DNA of 64,000 bases, from contig NC_034438.1 of NCBI RefSeq assembly GCF_002078875.1, forward strand, positions 65,983,404-66,047,403, read 5' to 3'. This document shows, one piece after another, positions 42,689-64,000 of the stretch. Source of the stretch: Numida meleagris. Its lineage: Eukaryota; Chordata; Aves; Galliformes; Numididae. Numbering within the stretch: the first letter of the stretch is position 1; the number at the start of each line of letters is the position of its first letter. The notes below the pieces were generated by a model that saw only the letters and a program-made list of their open reading frames with translations, made no database searches and had not been told where the DNA came from. A program made the position numbers and the translations under genes.

Positions 42689-45236
42689 GTACCATTTCTT
42701 AACATCCGCCTGGGAAATGCCTGGATGGTGGGTTGGGGTTTTCCAAATCCTCCCATGTCCACCTCACATTGTACACAAGGCACACAAACCCATACCAGGG
42801 CTGATGCAGCCCTGACACTCACCATGGCTACCACTGTGAAATGATGTCACCCGTGGCACAGTGCCACCCCAGCACAGTCCCCTGTCCCAGATAAAGGGCT
42901 GCAGCCTGGCCATGAGGCGTGCAGGTCTTCATCCCATGCCCTGTTCTGAACAGCGCACGGAGCAAAGTGGTAGAGGTGTAAACGCAGTGCATTGTGAGGA
43001 GTGATCAGCACAGCTGTGGAGGATTTTGCCCATTGAAGCCATCTGCTATCGGCAGAGCAAAGAGAGTCAAGGTATGTGATGTTATCAGGTGACTCAGAAG
43101 TGGGAGTGTTTGTTCCTTTTCAGCACCTCCGCATCATCCTGATTCAGCAAAACAGTGCTGTGTTTTCTTCCTGCTTAGCAAATTTCCTGGGGACTTTTGC
43201 TCACACACAGGGCTCCATCCAGGGCTGACTCCATGCCACAATGACCAGTTTTCTCAGAATTGCAGCCTGCTATTGTTTAGCATCAGAAAGTGGTCCTCAT
43301 CCACAGCGAGATGATTCTTCCTTGAAAGCCGCCTCCACCGCAACCTCTTTGTTATTTCCTTCCTCCCCTGCTGGATCAATAAGACATTACTCTGAGGTTT
43401 TGGTGCTACACTCCACCCAGCATGCGGGTCAGGGCCAGAAAGCTCAGTGTGGTGAGGCATGAGCAGAACCTGCATCCCCCAGCGTAGTGTGCACGCCTGC
43501 CAGGAGATAGAGCCGATGTTTCTTCCCCACATCCTGGTTCTGGTTGCTTCCAAACCACCAAAACCTGCTGTGACCACCAGCCCAAGCAGCCATCCTTGTG
43601 TACCAGGGCATGCACCAAATGCTTTGCTGTCCTGAGAACCTCCCCCTTCCTCTTCTCCACAAACCTCACCTTCCTGTAACTCAGAATACAAATAATGGTG
43701 CAGAAAAGGGCATGTCACTCACAGCCGTGCAAGTGCTGTGTTTTCATGCAGTTATCTGAATCATTTTCTGGCTAGTGCAGTAACACAGCATTATCCCTCG
43801 GAGCGCATTTCCTTTATAAGCCTGGGTCACCTTAACCTGCTGTACAGGCACAAGATAACAAGGCAGTGCCTTTGTACGAAGAAAAACAAATTCTGTGAAT
43901 CTCTGGGTCTGTTATTGTAGCTGAAAAGGTTTTGGACAAGTGTGTGTGCTCCTTCTGTGCGTGCTCCTGAGCAGAGCCTTTTGCTCAGATTAAATTCTCG
44001 TTGCTAGGTTTAAATAAGCCTGTGCAGTTTTTCTTACTTCTGGTCAGTGTCTCAGCAAGCAGAGGCTGATTTGTGCCCACTGTAGGCTTGGAATGTGTCT
44101 CCTAAATAACCAGAGCCATCCGCAGAGGGTTGCTGAGCACTGAGGGGGCTCCTGCTTGTGGGTCTCAGTTCAAGCATACAGCTCTTGTGAATGCTGCTTT
44201 AATTGTGAAGCATGAATGGTGATGTTTTCCAAAAATCTCATCAGCATCAAGGATGCTCCCGCAGCAGCATCAGCTTGCTGGAACCAGAGCCCTGGGCAGC
44301 GCAGGAGGTAGATTTTCTCAGCGTTTCAAAAGCACTTCTTCACAAGGATGAGTGACTCAAAGACAGAATACAGTGGGATGCAGACAGATACTTTTAGAAT
44401 GAGGGATAGCATTATTTCTCAGATGCATCACATCCAACACTTTCTTGTTCTCAGCAGTCAGACACTCAGCTGAGAGCTTCTGAGGAGCCCTACCAGGCAC
44501 CTCACAGAGATGATTTGCAGCCCACATGTTTTCTGCTTCTCCTGTTTGCAGGGACCACTGGAAAACATTTTCTTCTTGCAGGTGGAGCAAAGCCCTTCTA
44601 GATCTGGAGTGGAGCTGCCCAATGCAGCTCAGACATACTGCCAGGATTCCTGCACTGGGGAGCACTGCCCAGCCACAGCCTTCAATCTCAAGTCTCTCAG
44701 TCAAAGATTTTCTGGGAGAGGGGGACTAAGGGCATTGCCTCCCATGCCAGCTGCTCACCCTCCCAGGTGGATGGGAACACGAGGCAGAGAGTGTTTGCAA
44801 CTTGCACCCTCATGCAAACCCATTTTGCAAATCATCAGTAGCACAGAGTACAACCACAGGAAGGGAACAAGCAAGTGGTACTTCTTGTTCAGGGCCCTTG
44901 ACCCAAAGCTTAAAGCTGCACTTCCTGCGCTGTTCTAGGGGTAATGTGCGTGCCAAGAAGAGGCTAGTTTGCTGCTTCTTGTAACAAGTGCAGTTTCCAT
45001 AGAGAAATTCAATTACCAAAAAGAAAAAAAAGCGTGGAAGCTCTTCCTGTTTATTTTCTGCCTGGCTCCGTGCTTCCAAGGCTTCCCAGCATCTCCCAGA
45101 GGCCCCCCAAAGCACGGCTCAAGAGGGTTACTTGGAGGTGGCTCATTGCATTCAGTGCTGATGGTTCACAACTGCAGGGGGCCCCCAGGGTGCTGCATCC
45201 CCAGCACCCCCAACCAGAGCGGGCCCCCAGGAGGAG
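42689..45236. other. Intergenic stretch, no gene seen
   Basis: This is moderately GC-rich sequence with overlapping short frames on both strands and no recognisable protein or RNA. Confidence 0.5.
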
Positions 45237-45324
45237 TTGGTGAGTGGGTTAAAGCACAGGAGAGAACACAGACTTGTCGCAACTCACCTCACAGTCTGGT
45301 GGGGACACAAACATGAAAGAACAC
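45237..45324 (-). repeat. Unclassified dispersed repeat, copy 1 (inverted relative to copy 2)
   Basis: Read on the minus strand, this stretch matches 47481-47563: CTTTCATGTTTGTGTCCCCA, then a variable CTGTGA(G/C)GTGAG part, then TCTCTCCTGTGCTTTAACCC ACTCACC. Similarity stops sharply at both ends. I cannot name the family. Confidence 0.7.
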
Positions 45325-46274
45325 GAAAGGTTCAGCCTCCTTGCCTTCCCACCCCTCTCCGTGTTTCCATGCAATTAAGATTAAAGCAAACAGGAACAAA
45401 TCCAGCCCCTTCCGGCAACCGCAGGTAGATGTGCAAATGAGGAAGAAGGCAGCAAACACATATCATGTGCTCCCATTCCTGGCACAAGGCATGAGGTGGC
45501 TTCTGATGGGTTTCCTTTGCAGCACAGCACAGGGAAGCTGGACTGTCCTCCTCTGGGTCTGCAGGACAAGTTGCAGCAGTGTGCATTGCTTTTCTCACTG
45601 TGCAGAATTGCTCCTTCCCCCAGAGCACAACTTGGAGGAAGGGCAGTCGGAGCATGGAGAGGGGCCTGTCCGAAGGAAGAACCAGCAGCAGAATGCAACA
45701 CTACTTTCAACACCACCCTCACTGGGGCTGGAGCCAAAGCCCTTCAGGAAAGGCCCCCAGAGCAGTGTCTCACGCAGCAAAGCTCCCTGGATGTCCTTTG
45801 TGGACATTACAGCCAGCTCAGTCCCTCTGTCTCCGGTTTGTCCTCTCCTATTTGAGGACCGCACAGGGTGTTTGTGCCCGCTGCCCTGGGACTGTGGTGT
45901 CACCAGCACCTGCCCAAAGCTGCCAGCAATGGGCTGATGCAAGGTGCTGCAACACCAGCACCACTGAGCACGGGCACAGCTTTTGGGGAGATCATATGAT
46001 TCCTCCAGGGCTTCCTAGCCCTTCTACTTTCCTCTCTGTTACCCTACGGGGCAGTTATTGCCCTGGAAATGCAGGTGGAGGGGCACAACTACTGCTTCCT
46101 ATCCTCTGTGTGTTTGATTCTTCCCTAAGTTTTGGTGTCAGTGTGGCCTGAGTCAGGCGTCCTCAGGCAGATTGTCTGCATTCCTTCCCTCCACTGCTTT
46201 CACATCTTCTCATTAATACCCTGGAAGAGCCCAGAAAAAAAAAAAGCAGCAGCTTCTTGAAAACAGAGTTGAGG

Positions 46275-46310
46275 GAGTCATAGAATCACAGAAAGGCTTG
46301 GCCTGCTCTG
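46275..46310 (-). mobile_element. CR1 LINE 3'-tail remnant
   Basis: GTCATAGAATCACAGAAAGG is the reverse complement of a CR1 terminus. Only the last few tens of bases are recognisable. Confidence 0.55.
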
Positions 46311-46377
46311 GTGGCTGTGCTTATCCTCCTCCATGGCCCTGCTAGCTCAGGGCCCCAGCCTCAGTTTGCATAGGTGT

Positions 46378-46425
46378 GGGTGGCAGTGGCCAGGGCATGG
46401 GGTGGCAGTGGCCAGGGCATGGTGT
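46378..46425 (+). repeat. Two-copy tandem repeat (~23 bp)
   Basis: GGTGGCAGTGGCCAGGGCAT occurs twice in succession. A CCCGTGCCCGTGCCC stretch and a (CTCC)n run follow before an assembly gap. Confidence 0.75.
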
Positions 46426-46440
46426 GCCCGTGCCCGTGCC

Positions 46441-46469
46441 CTCTCTCTCCCTCCCTCCCTCCCTCCCTC
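46441..46469 (+). repeat. (CCTC)n simple repeat at gap edge
   Basis: CTCTCTCTCCCTCCCTCCCT continues into N, so the true repeat length is unknown. Confidence 0.85.
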
Positions 46470-46519
46470 NNNNNNNNNNNNNNNNNNNNNNNNNNNNNNN
46501 NNNNNNNNNNNNNNNNNNN
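46470..46519. other. Assembly gap of 50 N
   Basis: The gap interrupts a pyrimidine-rich simple repeat. Confidence 0.98.
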
Positions 46520-47032
46520 TCCCCTCCCAGGGGCACTCTCACTGCAGGATTTTTGCTTGGGAAGCACCGACTTGTCTTTCCTATCTTTAATTTCATGTCA
46601 TTTCCCCTTAACGTGATTACTCTCTTTATGTAATTTGTTCCCACAGGTGCTTGCAGCACCTCCCTGCTCATTAGCAGCAGGATTAATTAATGAGCTGTTT
46701 ATCCCTCACCCCAGACCATTAACCAAGCCATTTAATAAAATCAGACCAGACGCCCAGCCTTGCAATACCTGACCTGGCAGCCAGCTTTACCCAACCCCCT
46801 GCATCCTTATGGCAAGCCAGGCTCTAGGTAGACAACGCTTATCTGCTCTTTGTGTTTGCTGCAATCCCATGATGAAAGCTCCAGTCTGGAAAAATGCTTA
46901 AATTCTTTTTAGCTGCACTTAAGCACCCCTAATGGCTTCACAACAGCTTTCTACATGGAAGTTCTTGCAGCATAGTAACTGCACTGAGGTTTCCATTCTC
47001 GCTGTACCCATCTGGCCATCCCTGCTTTTTCA

Positions 47033-47475
47033 GGTGATGATCAGAGGGTTGGAGCATCTCTCCTGTGAAGAAAGGCTGAGGGAGCTGGGCTTGTTTAGCT
47101 TGGAGAAGGCTCTGGGGAGACCTCATTGTGGCCTTCCAGTATTTGAGGAGAACTTACAAACAGGAGGGTAAACCAACTTCTTACTCAGTCTGATGACAGT
47201 GACAGGTAAGGGGGAGTGGCTTTAAACTAACAAGGGGAAACTTAGGTGAGATGTTAGGAAGAAATTCCTCACTCAGAGGGCAGTGAGTCCCTGGCACAGC
47301 TGCCCAGAGAAGCTGTGGGTGCCCCATCCCTGCAGGCACTCCAGACCAGGTTGGACAGGGCCCTGTTCTGACCTGACCTGCTGAGTGGCAGCGCTCCCAT
47401 GGCAGGAGGTTGGGGCTGGGTGGGCTTTGAGGTCCCTTCCAACTCAACCATTCTGTGGTTCTGTGATTTTATGTT
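47033..47475 (+). mobile_element. CR1 LINE 3'-end fragment
   Basis: The CR1 modules are in order: GGTTGGAGCATCTCTCCTGT, AAGGCTGAGGGAGCTGGGCT, CTGCCCAGAGAAGCTGTGGG and the end CAACCATTCTGTGGTTCTGT. It is about 440 bp and 5' truncated. Confidence 0.9.
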
Positions 47476-47480
47476 TCTAC

Positions 47481-47563
47481 TGTGTCCTTTCATGTTTGTG
47501 TCCCCATCAGCCTGTGACGTGAGCTGCAACAAGTTCTCTCCTGTGCTTTAACCCACTCACCAA
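47481..47563 (+). repeat. Unclassified dispersed repeat, copy 2
   Basis: This is the plus-strand counterpart of 45237-45324, about 2.2 kb away. It begins directly after a CR1 3' end, so it may be part of a composite insertion. Confidence 0.7.
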
Positions 47564-47904
47564 AAATACAAGCTGAACTCTTGGTGCTTTTATCCACCAA
47601 AGCCTCCAGAAGAGCTGACCTGGCTCAGGTGCGGTGATGCAGCTGCCATGGCAGGCAGGAGCTCTGCAGCCTCCCCAGCAGGCCCCACGCCCAGGATGTG
47701 AGAGGACGAGGCAGCTACGCAGCCCGCCTGCAGGCCTGGTCTGCACCGAGAGCTGTAAGCGCCACAATGACTGCGGCCCTAGCAACATGTCAGCAAGGTA
47801 ACAGAAACGCAGTCCTGGGAGAGGAGCTTGTGGTTAATGGGATGGATATGTGAAGTGCTCTGCTTTGTGTGCATGAGTGGAGATAATTGCAGGAAAGAGA
47901 TCAA

Positions 47905-47970
47905 CAGAATCATAGAATTGCTCAGGTTGGAAAAGACCTTCAAGATCATCAAGTCCAACTGCAACAGTGG
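47905..47970 (-). mobile_element. CR1 LINE 3'-tail fragment
   Basis: CAGAATCATAGAATTGCTCA followed by GGTTGGAAAAGACCTTCAAG is the reverse complement of a CR1 terminus. The right limit is approximate. Confidence 0.75.
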
Positions 47971-49170
47971 TGCCGCATCTTCCACATGCCTTTGGGTACT
48001 GCAGTGCCTTGCTCCTGCTGCTGGGAACTCCCGGCCAGGGTCTGCTCTCCCAGAAAAGCATCTGCAGTGTGGTAATAGCAGCAGGATCTTTCTGCAGTGA
48101 GGACATGGACTGCCGTAGGATGAGCCTGAGGTGCACAAGCTGTTCCTGTACCAAGCTGCAGAGAGACCACTGCTTGAATGAGCCTTCAGGTGACAGCACA
48201 GCTCCTCACTGCAACACCTGCTGGCATTCAAGGGCCTGTGGGACCAGAGGCGATGCTGGCACCTTTCCCACCGTACTCCTGGGATCAGGAAGGTTCCACC
48301 ATCAGCACACTCCCTTCAGCAATGTAGCTTGAGTCTCATGGCAGAGAAAGAGACCCACTCTGACCGCTCTTCCTCTCCAGTAGGGCTGTACTCTGTATGG
48401 TCAGGATGGGAGGAGCAGTGACAGTCTGTTCTCACTATTAGTAGTATTTGGACGAGTATTGTTGCATGCAAATTTGCCTCTATCAGACAAACAGCAAATT
48501 TCAGGGCTTCACTAGCAGCACTATCTGCAGCCTCGTGCCACCTTCTGGGCTGCTGCTTAGGGGAAGGCTTTCAAACATGGCTTTGGCACTCAGAAATCTC
48601 CACTTAAGCCCATATGTTGAAACACGGAAAGGCTTACTAACATTCCCTGAAAAAACCCACACCCTTGATCTTCTGACTGCTTTGTTATATATGCTCCTTC
48701 TTGGAAGGGCGGTATTTGAGTCACAGAGTTTTCTTTGTCATGCTACATTTTTAACCCCTACTGTTTCTGAGTACAGAAAGCTCCACAGCTTTAAAAATTC
48801 TAGTACTAGTGCAGAATAAAACAAGTCCCACCTCTAGTAAGCAGCGCGTGTGGTAGGTTTCAATGCATCTGTTTATGCTAAGGATAAATTGGCCATTACA
48901 GGTTTTAAAATGCATTCTAATGGCAGAAGGAATCTGAAAAATGAAGTGCTAACTGCATTTTTATCTGAGGATGTGGAATAACCCAGCACATTCTTCTGAG
49001 ATTACTGGCAATTATTTCATCTTTTCCCCTGAGCAGAGCCCCATCTCCCTGACACACATGCTCTGCCAGCAGACTCCAAAGGGTAAGAAGGCACTTCTGT
49101 TGCTCAGTGTTACCAAAAAAAAAAAAAAAAAAAGAAGCCATGTTGCATCTATATAGGTACTAAACAGGGT
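47971..49170. other. Intergenic stretch left of the SVEP1 3' end, no gene seen
   Basis: No recognisable gene is present. An A-run of 19 lies at about 49114-49132. The frames here are short and without domains. Confidence 0.5.
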
Positions 49171-49175
49171 GCAAC

Positions 49176-49181
49176 TTTATT
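49176..49181 (-). terminator. Candidate poly(A) signal for SVEP1 (AATAAA, minus)
   Basis: AATAAA on the minus strand lies about 3.2 kb beyond the candidate SVEP1 stop. Other AATAAA-like sites occur in between, so this is only one of several possible ends. Confidence 0.3.
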
Positions 49182-52100
49182 TACAGTGTAAAGTGCATCA
49201 CACAGAAGTCCTTTAAAACACACAACAAGCAGTGACATAAATGACAATACTGCACAGAACAGGGAAAATATTCCAGCAAGTACCAAAGCGTCACACACAG
49301 CACTAATTTAACAGCCTATAGTTTCAGCTACTCTTCCTACCACATCAGCTTATGAAACATATTGACTGAGTATATCCCCAAACTCCATGTACTAGTCACT
49401 AGTGTGAAGCTGCAGTGCTAAAAGCCAGCCCTCTGCCCCAAGGCTCAGCAGTGTCCTGCCAGCCCTGTGCACCTTCCAAACCACTGCTGCTCTGTTCTGG
49501 AGACTGCCAGGGCAGTGAGGGCATGTGAGAAGCACACTGAAAATGGGACTATTTTTTAAAACATGAGAATGATGTATAAATAAAAACCTGCTTCTCCCAC
49601 CGATGCACTCTTTCCTTGAGATATCCTGAGCTGCTTGCTACAGCATCTGTGCACCCACTGTGCACAGCAGCAGGGATCAGGGAACAAAGTGCCTACACAT
49701 GGTGGCGACCGTGGGTTGAAATGTAGTATTATTTACCGAACACTAACTTGAACCAAAGCTGTAAACACTGATGGCTGTTGGTACGTGTCAGCAGAATCCA
49801 TCAGAAAAAGATATTTAAGGGAGTTGAAAGAACAACTCTTCAGCCGGTTGCAGCTCCCAGTGGGAAGGAATCTGCATTCGAATTTAGCTTGTCCCGTGAC
49901 AAATATTCTTCACCTATTTTTCTTCCAGCTCTTCCTGGTTCACAGCTTCACCTGTTTCTTCCCCATTTCTGGTCTTGGGTTAACAGCCAGTAGCTATGTG
50001 TCTGTCTTTACTAGTGCCCTAGTCCCTCCATTAACTCCTTTTTGTGTCCTATCACATTTCTCTCATGCATTCATAACGGGAATGTATATTTATGAAGAGG
50101 GAAGGGGGGGGAAGTGGGGGCAATGTGTGCACACTCATAACCCAGAGGGTAACTACGCAGTAATGCTGCAGAGTGTAGAATTTATTCCTTCTTTCCTAGC
50201 ATGGGCTGCCAGTCATGCTTTTCTGCTGCTACTGGGAAAAATGGAGCTTCTGATCAACAATTCTCACTCTAACATCTTCTTTCACAGACTAGACTTTGTA
50301 CTATCTGATGATAATTAGTAAACATTTGACCTGAACATATGCATGTGATCTCCACCTTGTAATTCCGCCATACCACTTACCCATCGGTAAATCTTGGCAT
50401 CTCAGTTCATTAGAGCATGACTTAATGACAGCACTCAAGCATGTGTGATTCTCAGATGCAGTGGGATCAACAATATGCAAAAGAGTAATCTGACAGCATG
50501 CGTGCTCTCAGTATTTCTTACTCAGCTAGGTATTTCTGCCTGTGCGTGTACACAAGAGAGGCCTTTTCCAGTTCTCTGAGGGTTCTGTGTAACATAAAAT
50601 ACCACTTTTCTGTAAGCAAACAGCAAAGCTTCACCTGTACACACAGCTGGTGCCTTCTCTCCCTACTGCAGGGCCAAACGTTGGGACCCAAGCCCCATGA
50701 ATCAAAACCACTTGCCTGGCAGGCAGATGTTGGATGTGTATTTCATCATCACACAGGAAAGGGATGCTGGCTGCAGGCAAGTAGTGGTGAGTTCCATTAC
50801 CAGGGGGAAGTTTTCAGTGGTCAGTACTGTCCGCTGCTGCATTCTGGATTATCCAGACTAAGCGGGACACCTAAACTGCCTGCACACCAAAAATCCTCAG
50901 AGGTTGTTGTTGCCTAGACATTCTCTCAACTCTTTCACGCTTTTGAATATTTTACCAATCGCTAAAATTCTTGCCACTGCCTTCCATTTAAGTCACTTTC
51001 TAATGATGTTAGTGTCGCATAATGAACACTACAGAATCTACTTATGTCCAGCAGGAACTCTGGCTACAATTTGGACTTCATCAGGTGTACTTCAAATTTA
51101 TATCACCACAAGTTCAGACACAAGCCCAATGCAAAGTTCAGTCGCTCAGTTAGCTTTACATAATTATTCTTTACAATTAAATTGATGGATTTCAATACGC
51201 TTTGGCAGATGATAAGCAGAATTAAAACATTCTGTTTAATCATGGTTGGCAGTATAGCATGTTTTAATTAGCTTACTGGGTGTAAGAAATGGGAGGGACT
51301 TCACCGTACACAGCCACTTCCTCAGTGAACAGTAGGGATCTTCACCATTGTATGTGTATGGTGTGTGTGTAGCAGCATATATTTGATAATACTTTTGTAA
51401 ATGGAAAGTACAGAGTTTTTCTTTAAAAATTGAAAGGTATAGAAAAAATATATCACAAAATAAAATACAAAACATAGGAGCTGGGGGGAAGGGAAGCAAT
51501 GGATGTGATTTACAATGCATTAGATTCCAAGCCCTGGTGTCTAGGCTGAAGAAAGGTTTCTGAGTGTAAAACTGTTGCTCTGCTGTTAAAAGTGGTAGAA
51601 TCCAGCCTTCCGTTTTCTGTGTCAAAAAAACACAAACAACACCACACAAAACAAACAAAATAAAGTCAGTGCAGTGGTGAAAATACACAGCAAGATCAAC
51701 AGTGAGGCACATGGAGAAGGTGAACGAGACTGTACCGAGTTTAGAGCACCAAGCTCAAGATGGCACACTGAGAGGGGAAGAGAGCGAGTGAGCTGATGTC
51801 TAATGCAAACTGTGACTCATCACAGACTTTGGAGCTAATCCAAATCCAAATCCCTGGATGCTGATAAAAGCCTTTAGCCCTTCCTACTTCCCCTAATAAA
51901 TCACACCTAGCTAACCTGCAACAGCAAATCTTTGCTATCATGGCACTTACTCCTGTCTTGCCTGTATTTTTTTGAATCCTCAGCACTGTACTGTGCACTG
52001 CGAAGAGCCACCAGACTGAGGCCAATATTTAACAAAATACAAAAGAGATCTCACTGCCTGTTTCTGTCATCTCCCTTCAGCCCCCTCAGTTCTGCGTGGG

Positions 52101-52341
52101 GAAGTCTCCTCTCAAACAGCCCTTGATGGGAAAAGCAGCTGGACCACTTGCCCACAGGACCAATGGTCTGCCATCTCTCAGAGTCAGCAATGCTGCACAG
52201 AGCTGTGGATAAGTTAAAAGAAAAACAAACACAAAAACCAGTAAGAGTCCAGTTTGCTAAAAGCCTGAAAATCTGCTTTGCATCGGAGATAAATTCCAGA
52301 GTTTTTGGCTGATAAGTCCAGTGGACTTGGGGTTCTCCGCT
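49182..52341 (-). other. SVEP1: Possible SVEP1 3'UTR / downstream region
   Basis: If the candidate terminal exon is right, the 3'UTR would extend left from here, to one of several AATAAA-like sites. The plus-strand 177-codon frame at 49785-50318 has no recognisable domain. Confidence 0.35.
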
Positions 52342-63637
<11,296 letters not shown>

Positions 63638-64000
63638 CTAAACAAAAGAAATCACCCATAGTCTGGTGAGCTACAATGCCTGCATGATATGGTTTCCAAC
63701 TCTGGACACTGTGCTTCACCCACAGGACTCAGGAGATGCTGAGACACCTCTGATAAAAATGCAGTTAAGTGGGGCTTCACAGTGTGCACACTCACAGGGC
63801 AAACCTGTGTCACATGAACAGCAGCGCACATGGAGATGACCAGTAACAGCAGTTTTAAGTAACACAGCAATCAACCATATACAGTAGAATCAACCATTCT
63901 ACAGTAGTAGAAACGTTGAGATGGTCCTATGATACACATGAAGTTGAGTCTGCAGGGTGATGTCACTGCACTAGCCAAGATTGTTTGCAAGAAGCCAAAA

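Noticed and set aside
45341..45937. 198-codon plus-strand open frame
   Set aside because: There is no domain, signal or splice support, several other frames are open in the same GC-rich stretch, and it overlaps no known gene.
49785..50318. 177-codon plus-strand open frame
   Set aside because: It is opposite the possible SVEP1 3'UTR. It has hydrophobic patches but no recognisable family.

Overview
This is a bird nuclear genome window, most likely from a galliform (chicken, turkey or quail group). The genes have vertebrate intron-exon structure. CR1 LINE fragments with the typical avian 3' end (ATTCTATGATTCTATG-like) are scattered throughout, and there are ERVL-type LTRs and a mariner-like fragment. 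The four recognisable genes (SMC2, PTGR1, TXN, SVEP1) all belong to the block that is human 9q31 and, as far as I know, avian chromosome Z. The thioredoxin differs at several residues from the chicken protein as I remember it, so a non-chicken galliform is plausible.

Layout. 1-2.5 kb: the first two coding exons of SMC2 (minus) and its GC-rich promoter. 2.5-13.7 kb: an intergenic region full of repeats (CR1 copies, a mariner-like piece, an ERVL-like solo LTR with a perfect 5-bp target duplication, and a second LTR-like element ending about 470 bp upstream of the PTGR1 promoter). 13.7-21.2 kb: PTGR1 (plus), eight coding exons. Exon 8 carries an apparent one-base frameshift. The last coding exon is not visible, and a 100-N assembly gap lies 392 bp downstream of exon 8. 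25.3-30.8 kb: TXN (minus), complete, five coding exons and 105 codons, with a TATA box, an NRF1 palindrome and GC boxes. 31-49 kb: gene-poor and repeat-rich, with a 35-bp minisatellite, an ERVL-like provirus (34.0-39.7 kb, minus) that has a CR1 inserted in its pol region, more CR1 tails and an inverted pair of an unclassified ~85-bp repeat. 49-64 kb: the 3' end of SVEP1 (minus), with one CCP/Sushi exon, three EGF exons and a candidate terminal exon.

The genes do not form an operon-like system. SMC2 is a condensin subunit. PTGR1 and TXN are both cytosolic NADPH-linked redox genes and lie tail to tail. SVEP1 is a large secreted adhesion protein. I found no tRNA, rRNA or CRISPR array and no convincing undescribed system. 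The points most worth checking are the PTGR1 frameshift and missing exon, the frame conflict at the SVEP1 C-terminus, the deletion-scarred provirus with its nested CR1, and the inverted repeat pair at 45.2/47.5 kb.
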